A DNA stretch of 64,000 nt from VXOI01 sp965261945 (lineage in GTDB: Bacteria > Chloroflexota > Dehalococcoidia > Lucifugimonadales > UBA3495): positions 2,604,001 to 2,668,000 of the forward strand of contig CBDHEF010000002.1 in assembly GCA_965261945.1 (NCBI GenBank). The letters run 5' to 3'. The stretch's first letter is position 1. The number at the start of each line of letters is the position of its first letter. Both the position numbers and the translations under genes were made by a program. Below the pieces are notes generated by a model, which was given only the letters and a program-made list of their open reading frames with translations, had not been told where the DNA came from and made no database searches. Of the stretch, positions 6,074-14,649 are shown piece after piece.

Positions 6074-7906
6074 TCACACCTGCCGGTAGCCGTTGACGAT
6101 GGGCAGGCGGCGGTCGCGGCCGAAGGCGCGGGGGGTGATCTTCACGCCCGGCGGGGCCTGGCGGCGCTTGTACTCGTTGCGGTCAACGGCGGTGATTACC
6201 TGGCGCGCCACGGTGGGGTCGAAGCCCATTTCCACCATCTCGGCGTAGCTGCGGTCGTCCTCGACGTAGGCTTGTATCACCGGGTCGAGGGTGTCGTAGG
6301 GCGGCAGACTGTCCTCGTCCAACTGCCCCTCCCGCAACTCGGCGCTGGGCGGCTTGTCGATGATGGCTTGCGGGATCACGCCGACGGGCGAGGGAATGTT
6401 GAACAGCTCGCCATGCGCGTTGCGCCAGCGGCTCAGGGCGTAGACCGTCATCTTGTGGACGTCCTTGAGCGCCGCGAAGCCGCCGGCCATGTCGCCGTAG
6501 AGCGTGGCGTAGCCCATGGCCATCTCCGACTTGTTGCCGGTGGTCAGCACGATCCAGCCGAACTTGTTGGAGACGGTCATCAGCACGTTGCCCCGGATGC
6601 GGGCCTGCACGTTCTCCTCGGCCACGTTGGACGCTGTCCCGGCGAAACGCTCCTCCAGCATCACGGTGAAGGCGGTGTGGGCCGGTTCGATGGGGATTTC
6701 CCAGAACTCGATGCCCAGGTTCCGCGCCAGCTCCGCCGAATCGTCCACGCTGCCCCGCGACGAGTAGCGCGACGGCATGGTGATGCCCAGCACGTTCTCC
6801 GGCCCCAGGGCATCGGCGGCGACTACGGCGGTCAGCGCCGAGTCTATGCCGCCGGACAGCCCGACGATAGCCTTGCTGAATCCGGTCTTGTGCAGGTAGT
6901 CGCGGGTCCCCATGACCAGGGCGCGGTAGATTTCCTCAATCTCCTCCACCTCGCCGCCATCCTCCGCGGGCGGCAGGGGCCGGCGTTGCGCGGGAAATGG
7001 CCGCCCTGTGCCTCCCTCCGGGGGGGAGGAAATTCTTATCAGCCTGGGAGAGCCCACAGCCTCCAGGGAGGAACTCCCCGACCCTGACCCTCCCCCGGAG
7101 GGAGAGGGAATTTCCGAGAGCAGCGGGACTGCATCCACATCAATGTCCGCGAGAATCATCGCCTCGCGGAAGGCTGGCCCGCGGGCTACCACCTGCCCCC
7201 GGGGGTCGCAAATCATGCTGTTGCCGTCGAAGACCAGCTCGTCCTGCCCGCCAACGGTGTTCAGGTAGGCGACGAACAGGCCGTTCTCAGCGGCGCGGCT
7301 GCCCACGATGCTGTGGCGGCGGTAGGCGCTCTTCCCCGCGTGGAAGGGCGAGGCGTTGATGTTGACGATCAGCTCCGCACCCGCCCGTCGCTGCACCGGC
7401 GACGGCCCGGCGGCGAACCAGATGTCCTCGCACACGTTGACGCCGATGCGGACGCCGCCGATTTCGTAGACCGGGCAGATGTTGCCCTTTACGAAGTAGC
7501 GTTCCTCATCGAACACGCCGTAGTTGGGCAGAAAAATCTTGTCGTAGGTGTCAACCAGGCGCCCGTCGAATCCCACGGCGGCGGAGTTGGCGATGCCGGG
7601 GCCCTTTTCATTCCCCCCCTGTGCGGGGGGATCAAGGAGGGGGCGGACGTAGCCCAGCACAACGGCTATGCCGTGAGACTCGGCCACCACCTGCTCCATG
7701 GCGGCGACGTTGTCTTCGATGAAGGACTTCTTGAAGAGCAGGTCTTCGGGGGGGTAGCCGGTGGTCGCCAGTTCCGGGAAGGCCACCAGATCGGCGCCGG
7801 ACTCGCGGGCCTGATGCAGGCGCTCCAGCATCCGGGCGGTGTTGCCGGGGAGGTCTCCAACGGTGAGGTTTATCTGGGCCAGCGCCAAGCGGAACGTGCG
7901 GGCCAT
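6074..7906 (-). CDS. nadE: glutamine-dependent NAD+ synthetase
   Basis: A 610-residue two-domain enzyme that amidates deamido-NAD+ with glutamine-derived ammonia, the last step of NAD synthesis. The nitrilase-type glutaminase domain comes first, with E45 (FPELATTGYPPEDLL), K123 (DKIFLPNYGVFDE) and C159 (NVCEDIWF). The ATP-pyrophosphatase synthetase domain follows, with its P-loop SGGIDS at 351-356 and the STGNKSE-like TTGNKSEMAMGYATLYGD. Two low-complexity insertions, about residues 89-104 (PLLDPPAQGG) and 266-316 (Gly/Ser/Pro-rich), are encoded by dispersed palindromic repeats. Both fall in loops outside the active-site motifs, so activity is probably kept. nadD elsewhere in this window supplies the preceding step. 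Confidence 0.95.
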   Translation of the reverse strand: MARTFRLALAQINLTVGDLPGNTARMLERLHQARESGADLVAFPELATTGYPPEDLLFKKSFIEDNVAAMEQVVAESHGIAVVLGYVRPLLDPPAQGGNEKGPGIANSAAVGFDGRLVDTYDKIFLPNYGVFDEERYFVKGNICPVYEIGGVRIGVNVCEDIWFAAGPSPVQRRAGAELIVNINASPFHAGKSAYRRHSIVGSRAAENGLFVAYLNTVGGQDELVFDGNSMICDPRGQVVARGPAFREAMILADIDVDAVPLLSEIPSPSGGGSGSGSSSLEAVGSPRLIRISSPPEGGTGRPFPAQRRPLPPAEDGGEVEEIEEIYRALVMGTRDYLHKTGFSKAIVGLSGGIDSALTAVVAADALGPENVLGITMPSRYSSRGSVDDSAELARNLGIEFWEIPIEPAHTAFTVMLEERFAGTASNVAEENVQARIRGNVLMTVSNKFGWIVLTTGNKSEMAMGYATLYGDMAGGFAALKDVHKMTVYALSRWRNAHGELFNIPSPVGVIPQAIIDKPPSAELREGQLDEDSLPPYDTLDPVIQAYVEDDRSYAEMVEMGFDPTVARQVITAVDRNEYKRRQAPPGVKITPRAFGRDRRLPIVNGYRQV

Positions 7907-8363
7907 GTCTATATGCCTGATTTCCTTTTCGCGTAAGTATACACCCGAAAGCCGTTATTCCAACGCAGAGGACGCAGAGGACGCAGAGGATAACGCAGGG
8001 CTTTCAATCCTCCCTCTCCCTCTGGCTCCCTCTGGTAGATGGCCTGGGGAGTGTCGTCAATTTAAGAATATCGGTCTCCAAGCGTCTGTTTCCGTCATAG
8101 CGCGTGTTTCCGTCATTCCCGCGAAAGCGGGAACCCAGAATCCGGTATCTGGCAAATACGCATTTGCTGCCAATAGCCTTTGGATTCCCGCGAAAGCGGG
8201 AATGACGGTGAATATGACGACACTCCCTGGGTAAGGGTGAACCGTCCGCGCCTCTCACGATATGCGCTGCTGGGATTTCACCCCCACCCTGACCCTTGAG
8301 GGGGGAGGGGGCTTTGCCTGAGCGATGAACAGTCCCAGGCTCCCATACGGAGGGGGAATCACG
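7907..8363. repeat. intergenic repeat cluster (REP pair and palindromes)
   Basis: No gene is seen. It holds a triplicated ACGCAGAGG-type tandem (about 7963-7992). An inverted pair of the CATTCCCGCGAAAGCGGGAA palindrome follows (about 8112-8215), and then a CCCCACCCTGACCC...GGGGAGGGGG palindrome (8281-8310). The GGAGGGGG at 8349-8357 is used as the ribosome site of the next gene. Confidence 0.75.
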
Positions 8364-9764
8364 ATGGGGCGCCGGTGTTACACTACGCGGACTTGCGCCA
8401 TGGGAACCCAGCGAGGGGATATGCTCAGCGGGGCCGGGGTACGCGCGCGACTGGCGGAACGGCTGCCCGTGTATTACGGGTGGGTGGTGTTTGCCCTGGC
8501 CAACCTGCCCAGCTTCGGGGCCAGGCCGGTGGCGTCGGTGGCGGTGCTGTCGGTCTTCGTGATTCCGATGACCGAGGAATTCGGCTGGTCGCGGGGCCTG
8601 TTCTCCGGCGCGGTGAGCCTGGGCGCGGTCTGCGGTCTGGTGATGTCGCCCTTCGCCGGGCAGCTCATCGACCGCTACGGCTCGGGCGTCATCGTTGCCG
8701 GATGCTCGGCGGTTGTTGGGGTCTGCGCTCTTGGGCTGGCGGTGGTGTCGCAGGCTTGGTCGTTCTACGCCATCTACGTGCCGGGGCGGGCGGTGTTCTC
8801 CAGCCCGCTGGAACTGGGAACGACCACGGCCATCAGCAACTGGTTCATCCGCCGCCGCCCCATTGCCCTGGCGTTGTTTGGCGCGGTGCAGGGCGTCGGG
8901 CTGGGGTTGCTGCCGCTGGCGGCAGCTCTGCTCATAGACGGCCTGGGCTGGCGCTCGGCGTGGGTCTCGCTGGGAGTGTTCACCCTGGCAACCGGCATCC
9001 TGCCGCCGCTGATGCTGATGGCCCGCCGCCCCGAGGACATGGGCCTGGAGCCCGATCCCACCTTACATTCCCCCCCGATGGAAAAACGGGCAGACGGAGA
9101 CGCCCCCACCCCGACCCTCCCCCAGAGTGAGAGGGAGTCGTCCGTTTGGCGCGACACGGACTACACGGTGCGCGAGGCGGTGCGAACTCCGGCCTTCTGG
9201 ATACTGGCCTTTTTCTCCATGGTGGGTTTCATGGCGCAGGCGGGTGTGAGCCTGCACCAGACGGCCCACTACGTTGACGCGGGCGTATCCCACGGACAAG
9301 CCGCACTGGTCGCCACTTCCTTCGCCCTGGGGCAGATTCCCGGCGGGATGGTCTGGTCGGCGGTGGGACGACGTATGCCGGTGCGGTTCATGCTGGCGAT
9401 TTCGGCGCTGTGGCTTGCGGGGGGTGTGTTCGGCATCGGTTTTACCGGCGCTCTGCGCTGGGGCATAGTCTTCGGCTTCATATTCGGCGCGGGCGTGGGC
9501 GGGTTGCATACCCTGTTGCGGCTGGCATGGGCCGACTACTACGGCCGCGTCCACCTGGGCGCCATCCGCGGTCTGACCCTGCCGGCGCAAATTGGCGGGC
9601 AGGCCATCGGCCCGGTGGTATCCGGCTTCATGTTCGACGCCAGCGGCGGCTACCGGGGGCCTTTCGTCATCTTCAGCGCGGCGGTGGCGCTGGCGGCGCT
9701 GCTGGCGCTGGCCGCCGTGCCGCCGCCGCAACGGGAGGGAACGCGGGGGACGCCCACGGCCTAG
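8364..9764 (+). CDS. MFS transporter, monocarboxylate/oxalate-formate antiporter-like
   Basis: About 466 residues and 12 predicted helices. The start at 8364 is chosen because GGAGGGGG lies seven bases upstream; an ATG at 8421 (MLSGAG...) is an alternative and gives the more usual N-terminus. PVYYGWVVFALANLPSFGARP and the EFGWSRGLFSGAVSLGAVCGLVMSPFAGQLIDRYG segment are typical of the MCT/OFA group of MFS carriers, which move organic anions. The cytoplasmic loop between helices 6 and 7 contains DAPTPTLPQSERESS, encoded by a dispersed palindromic repeat inserted in frame (about 9103-9140). It stands alone, with the convergent methyltransferase next to it. Substrate is unknown. Confidence 0.85.
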   Translation: MGRRCYTTRTCAMGTQRGDMLSGAGVRARLAERLPVYYGWVVFALANLPSFGARPVASVAVLSVFVIPMTEEFGWSRGLFSGAVSLGAVCGLVMSPFAGQLIDRYGSGVIVAGCSAVVGVCALGLAVVSQAWSFYAIYVPGRAVFSSPLELGTTTAISNWFIRRRPIALALFGAVQGVGLGLLPLAAALLIDGLGWRSAWVSLGVFTLATGILPPLMLMARRPEDMGLEPDPTLHSPPMEKRADGDAPTPTLPQSERESSVWRDTDYTVREAVRTPAFWILAFFSMVGFMAQAGVSLHQTAHYVDAGVSHGQAALVATSFALGQIPGGMVWSAVGRRMPVRFMLAISALWLAGGVFGIGFTGALRWGIVFGFIFGAGVGGLHTLLRLAWADYYGRVHLGAIRGLTLPAQIGGQAIGPVVSGFMFDASGGYRGPFVIFSAAVALAALLALAAVPPPQREGTRGTPTA

Positions 9765-9982
9765 CCGTGACCGTCTCCCTGACTTTGCTCCAAAAGTCCG
9801 TGTGTCTACCGCGCCATGACAGGGGCGAAATTTCAAACGTCAGATTGCGAGTTCCACCACCATCCTGCATCCTTAGCTTGCGAAAACCACAGAGTTACCA
9901 GAACTGAAGCTATGAGAGTTGCGACCATCTGGAAACGAATCCAATGCTTTAACCACCACTCCAAGGGGGAATTTGTGTCGTA

Positions 9983-10654
9983 TTACGTGGTTTCCGGGGG
10001 TGGGCGAAAGGTGGGTGCGGTGGATCCCGGCGGGGACTTGCGGCTGTGGACGGCGAACAGCGGGTCGCCGGGCGGGCTGTCCTGCGGGTTGGCTAAGACA
10101 CCCTGGATGTCCTCGAAATCGCCGGCAGCCTCCATGTACGTTCCCACCAGGTCCACGCGGCCCCGGTCGCTGGATGCCCGCCAGATGTGCACCGCCTTTG
10201 TGGGGAACATCCGGTTGGAGAAAGTGACGATGAACACCCCGCCGGGCTTGAGGATGCGGTTGACCTCGCCGAAGGTGTCCACCGGATGCGTCAGGTACTG
10301 GGCGGAGACGGTTATCACCACGGCGTCGAAGGTGTCGTCGTCGAAGGGCAGTTGCAGGTCCTGGTTGACGTCATGGACCACCACCTCGTCGAGGTCGGGG
10401 TTGTCCTCCATCTCTTCCCGGTTCAGCCCCAGCCCCACCAGCCGGGCCTTTGGGTGGCCCTCCGGCCAGTGCGAGCGCCAACTGCTCATCAGATCCAGCG
10501 CCACGGAGCCTGGCGGCGCCAGTTCCCGGAACAGCCGGCCCACGGCGGCGATGGCCCCGTCGTCGATATGCACCACCTTGCGGGCTTGCTGATAGAAAAC
10601 GCGGTCGTTCTCTTCGTCCATCCGCTCGAAATACTGGGGAGTAAACTGGGTCAT
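9983..10654 (-). CDS. class I SAM-dependent methyltransferase
   Basis: A 223-residue protein with a Rossmann-like methyltransferase fold. The ATG at 10654 follows GGAGGTGG at the right distance, so the longer frame upstream is discarded. VALDLMSSWRSHWP replaces the usual Gly-rich SAM motif I. LVGLGLNREEMEDNPDL (acidic end of beta 2), DLQLPFDDDTFDAVVITVSAQYLTHP (motif II/III) and VNRILKPGGVFIVTFSNRMFP (post-motif) are well formed. Such proteins occur widely in Chloroflexota and Cyanobacteria without known substrate. The C-terminal ~20 residues are Pro-rich and probably disordered. Confidence 0.85.
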   Translation of the reverse strand: MTQFTPQYFERMDEENDRVFYQQARKVVHIDDGAIAAVGRLFRELAPPGSVALDLMSSWRSHWPEGHPKARLVGLGLNREEMEDNPDLDEVVVHDVNQDLQLPFDDDTFDAVVITVSAQYLTHPVDTFGEVNRILKPGGVFIVTFSNRMFPTKAVHIWRASSDRGRVDLVGTYMEAAGDFEDIQGVLANPQDSPPGDPLFAVHSRKSPPGSTAPTFRPPPETT

Positions 10655-11095
10655 TGCCGCCACCTCCTCCGTGCCTTCGCGGATTTTACCACGCCGGGCC
10701 GATTCGTCCGCGCGATAACTCTGGGCGGGAAGTCGTGGCAACGTTCCGACTTGAATTGTTCGCCACCCCGTATTTCGCCATTCCCCGAAGTATTTCGCCA
10801 TTCCCCGAAGTATTTCGTCATTCCCGCGAAAGCGGGAATCCAAGCACCGTTGCCAGGACAAGGCGGGTGATTGACGCACTACCTTGGATTCCCGCTTTCG
10901 GGGGAATGACGGGCTGGCCCGGGACGACCGAATTGCTCAAATGCAGACAGGGCTAGGCAAGGGCGAAAATTAGGCTAAAATTCCTTTTCTACACGGTTGG
11001 GAGAAAAGCGTTGGGAGAAAAGCGCCCTCACCCTCACCAAAGCGGAGAGGGAACTTTCCAGGGCGGCGGACGATTCCACTTACGGGGGTGGAGAT
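10655..11095. repeat. intergenic region with an inverted REP pair and palindrome
   Basis: No gene. A tandem CCCCGAAGTATTTCG(C/T)CATT (about 10784-10822) leads into an inverted pair of the CATTCCCGCGAAAGCGGGAATCC palindrome (about 10818-10912), enclosing ~45 bases of unique sequence. A CCCTCACCCTCACC...GGAGAGGGAA palindrome (11027-11052) lies just before the next gene. Confidence 0.7.
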
Positions 11096-12202
11096 ATGAC
11101 ACAGCAGCAGGACGTGCGACAAGGGCACCCATACCTGATGTATGACGCCATCATGCGCCAGCCGCAGGCGATGGAGGAGATGCTGGCCAAGCATACCAAC
11201 ACCGTACAGCCGGTGGCTGCGGAGCTGGCGAAGAAGCGTCGCGTGTATCTGGTCGGCATCGGGACTTCGTGGCACGCCGCGCTGGTGGCCGGCCACTGGT
11301 TCCGCAAGTTCGCCGGGGACGGCCCGGTCGTCGAGGTGCGGCACTCCTTCGAGTTCTGCGCCTACCCGCCGCCCCTGGGCGCCGACGACGGGGTCATAGT
11401 CATCAGCCACCGGGGCACCAAGACCTACTCCTATCTCGCCCTGGAGATGGCCAAAAGCAGCGGGGCCTACACCGTGGCCATCACCTCCACCGACCCCGGC
11501 CCCCGCATAGCCGTGTCCGACGCGCAACTCCAGACGGTGGCGCAGGAACGCTCGGCGGCTTTCACCATCAGCTACACCTCCGGCCTGATGACCCTGGGGA
11601 TGCTGGCCGCGGCCCTGGGAAGCTGGACCGACCAGAGCGGCGACGTGGCCCAGCTCCGCGCCCGCCTGGAGGAGATTCCGGCGGCGGCGGAGCAGGTGAC
11701 AACGCGGCTAACCGAGCTGCAACGGGCGGCGCGGCGCTTCCAGAGCCGCGAGCGGTTCATCTGCGCGGGATGGGGGCCCAACACCGCCTCGGCCTACGAG
11801 GTGGCCCTGAAAATCAAGGAGACCAGCGCCTGCGACAGCGAGGGTCTGCAAATTGAGCAGTTGCTTCACGGCCCCTTCTGCTCGGTGGACCAGAAGTGCC
11901 TGGTGACGCTGGTGGCGCCGCCGGGGCCGGGCTACGAGCGGGCCATGAACGTGGCGAGGGCCTCAAACGCCGTGGGCGCGCCTGTCTGGGGGCTGGTGCA
12001 GGAGGGCGACACGTTGCTGTCGGACCTTTGCACCGAGCGGTTCGCGCTGCCGGTGATGCCGGAATTCTGGAGTCCCCTGGTCTACGTGCTCCCGCTGCAA
12101 CTGTTCACCTACTACCTGGCGGTAGCCCGGGGCGCCCACCCCGACCTGTTCCAGCAGAACAACCCCCGGCAGGCCGCTGCCCGCCACCACTACGAGCTTT
12201 AG
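11096..12202 (+). CDS. SIS-domain sugar isomerase/deaminase-like protein
   Basis: A 368-residue protein with two sugar-isomerase (SIS) domains, like the C-terminal half of GlmS and the AgaS/FrlB proteins that act on phosphosugars. Domain 1 has YLVGIGTSWHAALVAGHWFRKFAG and VIVISHRGTKTYSY, the phosphate-binding Ser/Thr region. Domain 2 has RFICAGWGPNTASAYEVALKIKETSACDSEGLQIEQLLHGPF, the canonical SIS helix with the E/H catalytic region. No glutaminase domain is present. The ATG at 11096 follows GGTGGAG. Exact substrate cannot be assigned; it is transcribed alone. Confidence 0.82.
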   Translation: MTQQQDVRQGHPYLMYDAIMRQPQAMEEMLAKHTNTVQPVAAELAKKRRVYLVGIGTSWHAALVAGHWFRKFAGDGPVVEVRHSFEFCAYPPPLGADDGVIVISHRGTKTYSYLALEMAKSSGAYTVAITSTDPGPRIAVSDAQLQTVAQERSAAFTISYTSGLMTLGMLAAALGSWTDQSGDVAQLRARLEEIPAAAEQVTTRLTELQRAARRFQSRERFICAGWGPNTASAYEVALKIKETSACDSEGLQIEQLLHGPFCSVDQKCLVTLVAPPGPGYERAMNVARASNAVGAPVWGLVQEGDTLLSDLCTERFALPVMPEFWSPLVYVLPLQLFTYYLAVARGAHPDLFQQNNPRQAAARHHYEL

Positions 12203-12347
12203 GCGGGCGTGTTATTGCCCTCACTTCTTCCGGGAGAAAGTAGCAGTGAGGGCGTACCCTTAGTTCCCGCTCCCTCCGCAAGAGGGATGGGGTGAGGGCG
12301 GCCCCCGGCGTACACTGGCAGCCTTGAACCGCATTCGATAATGGGAG

Positions 12348-12728
12348 ATGAACATGGCATCAGAAGAACAACAGGAAGTGCTGGCCGGAATCGCCGAGAG
12401 CCGGGGCTACACCCTGGAAATGCACGGCATCATGGCGGCGGCCGACCCGGCCTGGGTGGAGAAGTACAACGCCTTCATCGAGGCAACCTACACCGGAGAG
12501 CGCACCCTGGACCGCAAGACCAAGGAGCTGCTGCAAGTGGCCGTGGAAGCCGCCCTCCGCGCCGACGTGGACCAGATCGGCGCCCACATTCGCGTAGCCC
12601 TGCGCGAGGGAGCCACTCCCACCGAGATACTGGAAGCCCTGCAATGCGTCGCCATGCCCATGGGCGGCCTGGCCTTCCGTCGCGGTCTGCAAGCCTGGGC
12701 CGCCGAGACCGGCTTCTCCGCCGGCTAG
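12348..12728 (+). CDS. carboxymuconolactone decarboxylase-family protein
   Basis: A 126-residue all-helical protein of the CMD/AhpD superfamily. TLDRKTKELLQVAVEAALRADVDQIGAHIRVALREGATPTEILEALQ is the core helical hairpin. AhpD-type peroxidases have CxxCxxH at the VDQIGAH position; here both cysteines are missing while the His remains. A thiol-peroxidase function is therefore unlikely and a decarboxylase-like or unknown role more probable. The ATG at 12348 or the one at 12354 could start it; no strong ribosome site separates them. Confidence 0.8.
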   Translation: MNMASEEQQEVLAGIAESRGYTLEMHGIMAAADPAWVEKYNAFIEATYTGERTLDRKTKELLQVAVEAALRADVDQIGAHIRVALREGATPTEILEALQCVAMPMGGLAFRRGLQAWAAETGFSAG

Positions 12729-13098
12729 GGGGGCACGGCGTTTTTTAATTCACCCTCTCCCTTGAAGCAGGGGGATGGGGTGAGGGTGATATCCGGGGAA
12801 GACACCCGGGAAAGACACAATGTCCCCTTACCGGCGGGGACGCCGTATAAGGGTAGGCCAATGTACGCTGGTAGGCCAATGTCCCCTTACCGGCGGGGAC
12901 GCCCCCACCCCCCGCTTTCCCGGGGGGGGGCTCTGACCCTCCCCCGGTGGGAGAGGGAACAACTACCGGACGGCGCTATGGGGAGAGGGGGGTCAGCCCG
13001 CCAACGGGCCCAGCGGAAGGGCAGCGGCAACAAAAAGGCCCGCAAGGGCCGTTTGCGGCAAAGGTATCGCAGAGGGCCTTTGCTCCTATAATAGCTCC
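12729..13098. repeat. intergenic array of palindromic repeats
   Basis: No gene is supported. It contains a CACCCTCTCCC...GGGATGGGGTGAGGGTG palindrome (12750-12789) and two copies of a GGCCAATGT(A/C)C...CTTACCGGCGGGGACG segment (about 12820-12900). A second palindrome ends in CTCTGACCCTCCCCCGGTGGGAGAGGG (12931-12957). A TATAAT at 13087-13092 lies only seven bases before the next ATG, hinting at a leaderless transcript. Confidence 0.65.
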
Positions 13099-14103
13099 AT
13101 GCCTTTCACCCCGGCTCAGTTTCCAACTCAAATCAGGCGGGCGGCCCTCTCTGCCTTCAACCGTACCCGGGCGCTAATAGCCTCCAACCGCGTTTACCGG
13201 CGGGGGCGCCTTGTGGCCAGGCGGCTGGGTCAGTGGCTCATGTCGTTCACGATAGTGGAGCTGGCGCAACGGACTTGGCGGGAACTGGGCGACGACTTTG
13301 CCGTGGACTTGGCTGCATCCATCTCCTACTATGCCATCCTCTCCCTGTTTCCCTTGGCCATAGGGCTGATTACCCTGTTCAGCCTGGTGCTGGAGGCGGA
13401 TGCCGTCGAGCGGGAGGTCTTCCGCTTCTTTCGCACCTACCTTCCCGGCTCCGGCGGCATCCTGGCGTCCAATGTGGAGGCGGTGGGAAACATACGGGGG
13501 ATCCTGGGCATCGTCAGCGTGGTGGGGCTGGTCTATTCGTCCAGCCTCCTCTTCGGGGCCATCACCCGGGCGGTCAACCGCGCTTGGGACATCCCCCATG
13601 ACCGTCCCTTCTACATCGAAAAACCGCGCCACTTCATCATGGCCCTCAGCGTTGCGCCGCTGTTCATCATGTCGATGACCGCAACGACGACGCTGCAACT
13701 GATCGACAACGAGGAACTGCCGGTGCTGGGCCGGCTCGCCTTTCTGAACCACGACGTCATCAACATCCTGGCCCGCCCCCTGCCCTTCATATTCTCGCTG
13801 CTGATATTCCTGCTGATCTACAAATTCGCGCCCTATACCCGCACCCACTGGCGCTACGTCTGGCCGGGCGCGCTCCTGTCGGCCCTGCTGTTCGACGTGG
13901 GCAAGAGCGCGTTCGTGTTTTACCTGGAAAACTACGCCGCCTATGAGAGGGTCTACGGCACACTCGCCTCGGTGATTGTCCTGCTGGCCTGGACCTATAT
14001 GTCCGGCATGATCGTAATTATAGGGGCGGAAGTGTCCTCGGAATACGAGCGGATGCGTCTCGGGCGGGGCCGGGGTGAGCCGGACACGAGACCCAGGTCT
14101 TGA
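13099..14103 (+). CDS. YihY/virulence factor BrkB family membrane protein
   Basis: A 334-residue inner-membrane protein with about six helices, of the family once misnamed ribonuclease BN. ELGDDFAVDLAASISYYAILSLFPLAIGLITLFSL is the diagnostic N-terminal segment (usual form AAxxAYYxxLSLFP). LGIVSVVGLVYSSSLLFGAITRAVNRAWDI and the C-terminal YGTLASVIVLLAWTYMSGMIVIIGAEVSSEYER complete the family pattern. Function is unresolved across the family. A basic N-terminal tail of ~50 residues precedes the first helix. TATAAT seven bases upstream of the ATG suggests a leaderless mRNA or a downstream true start. Confidence 0.9.
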   Translation: MPFTPAQFPTQIRRAALSAFNRTRALIASNRVYRRGRLVARRLGQWLMSFTIVELAQRTWRELGDDFAVDLAASISYYAILSLFPLAIGLITLFSLVLEADAVEREVFRFFRTYLPGSGGILASNVEAVGNIRGILGIVSVVGLVYSSSLLFGAITRAVNRAWDIPHDRPFYIEKPRHFIMALSVAPLFIMSMTATTTLQLIDNEELPVLGRLAFLNHDVINILARPLPFIFSLLIFLLIYKFAPYTRTHWRYVWPGALLSALLFDVGKSAFVFYLENYAAYERVYGTLASVIVLLAWTYMSGMIVIIGAEVSSEYERMRLGRGRGEPDTRPRS

Positions 14104-14241
14104 GACACCCCCGGAGTGGAAATCCACTCGGCGGAGACGCCGCCCGCTCCCACCTGCCCGAAATCAGCATCTCCCGGCAGTTCAAATTGGCCCGGAGACC
14201 TGTCCGTTCTAACCAGGCGCTAACCAGCCGCTATCCGGGCG

Positions 14242-14649
14242 CTATCCGGGCAATTCCACGATTGATATCCAGCACGGGCCGTTGCCCAATGGGACAGTCG
14301 CCACCGGGCTCAATGCGCCCGAGTCCTGCTCCACCCTGAAGATGGCCATCTGGCCCGAGTCCTGTCCTGCGGAGTAGATGTACCGGTCGCCGGGGCCGAG
14401 GCATAGCGCGTTGGGCCTGGGTTCGGAGGCAACGATGCCGTTGGACGCCAGCTCCCCGGTTGCGGTGTCCACCGTATAGCAGGCAATGCTGTCGTGGCCC
14501 CTGTTCGGCGCATACAGAAACCTTCCCGCCCCCGTAATCTGGATCTGCGAGCAGGTGTTCCTCTCGGCAAAGCCTTCCGGGGGAAGGGTGGAGATGGTCT
14601 GGAACAGCGACAGCGTTCCCGCCGAAGTGTCCAGGCGGTAGCCACTTAC
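14242..14649 (-). pseudogene. lactonase family protein, C-terminal part, cut by IS
   Basis: C-terminal piece of a beta-propeller lactonase (6-phosphogluconolactonase-like, PF10282). GVSGYRLDTSAGTLSLFQTISTLPPEGF, GRFLYAPNRGHDSIACYTVD and PNALCLGPGDRYIYSAGQDSGQMAIFRVE are repeated propeller blades. The frame continues into the inserted IS and has no start of its own. The N-terminal piece is at 16343-16965. Removing the IS and one CTTAC target copy joins the two parts in frame to a 341-codon gene, the usual family length. Confidence 0.85.

Noticed and set aside
12348..12728. AhpD-type thiol peroxidase
   Set aside because: The two cysteines of the CxxCxxH site are absent, so only the wider CMD superfamily is claimed.
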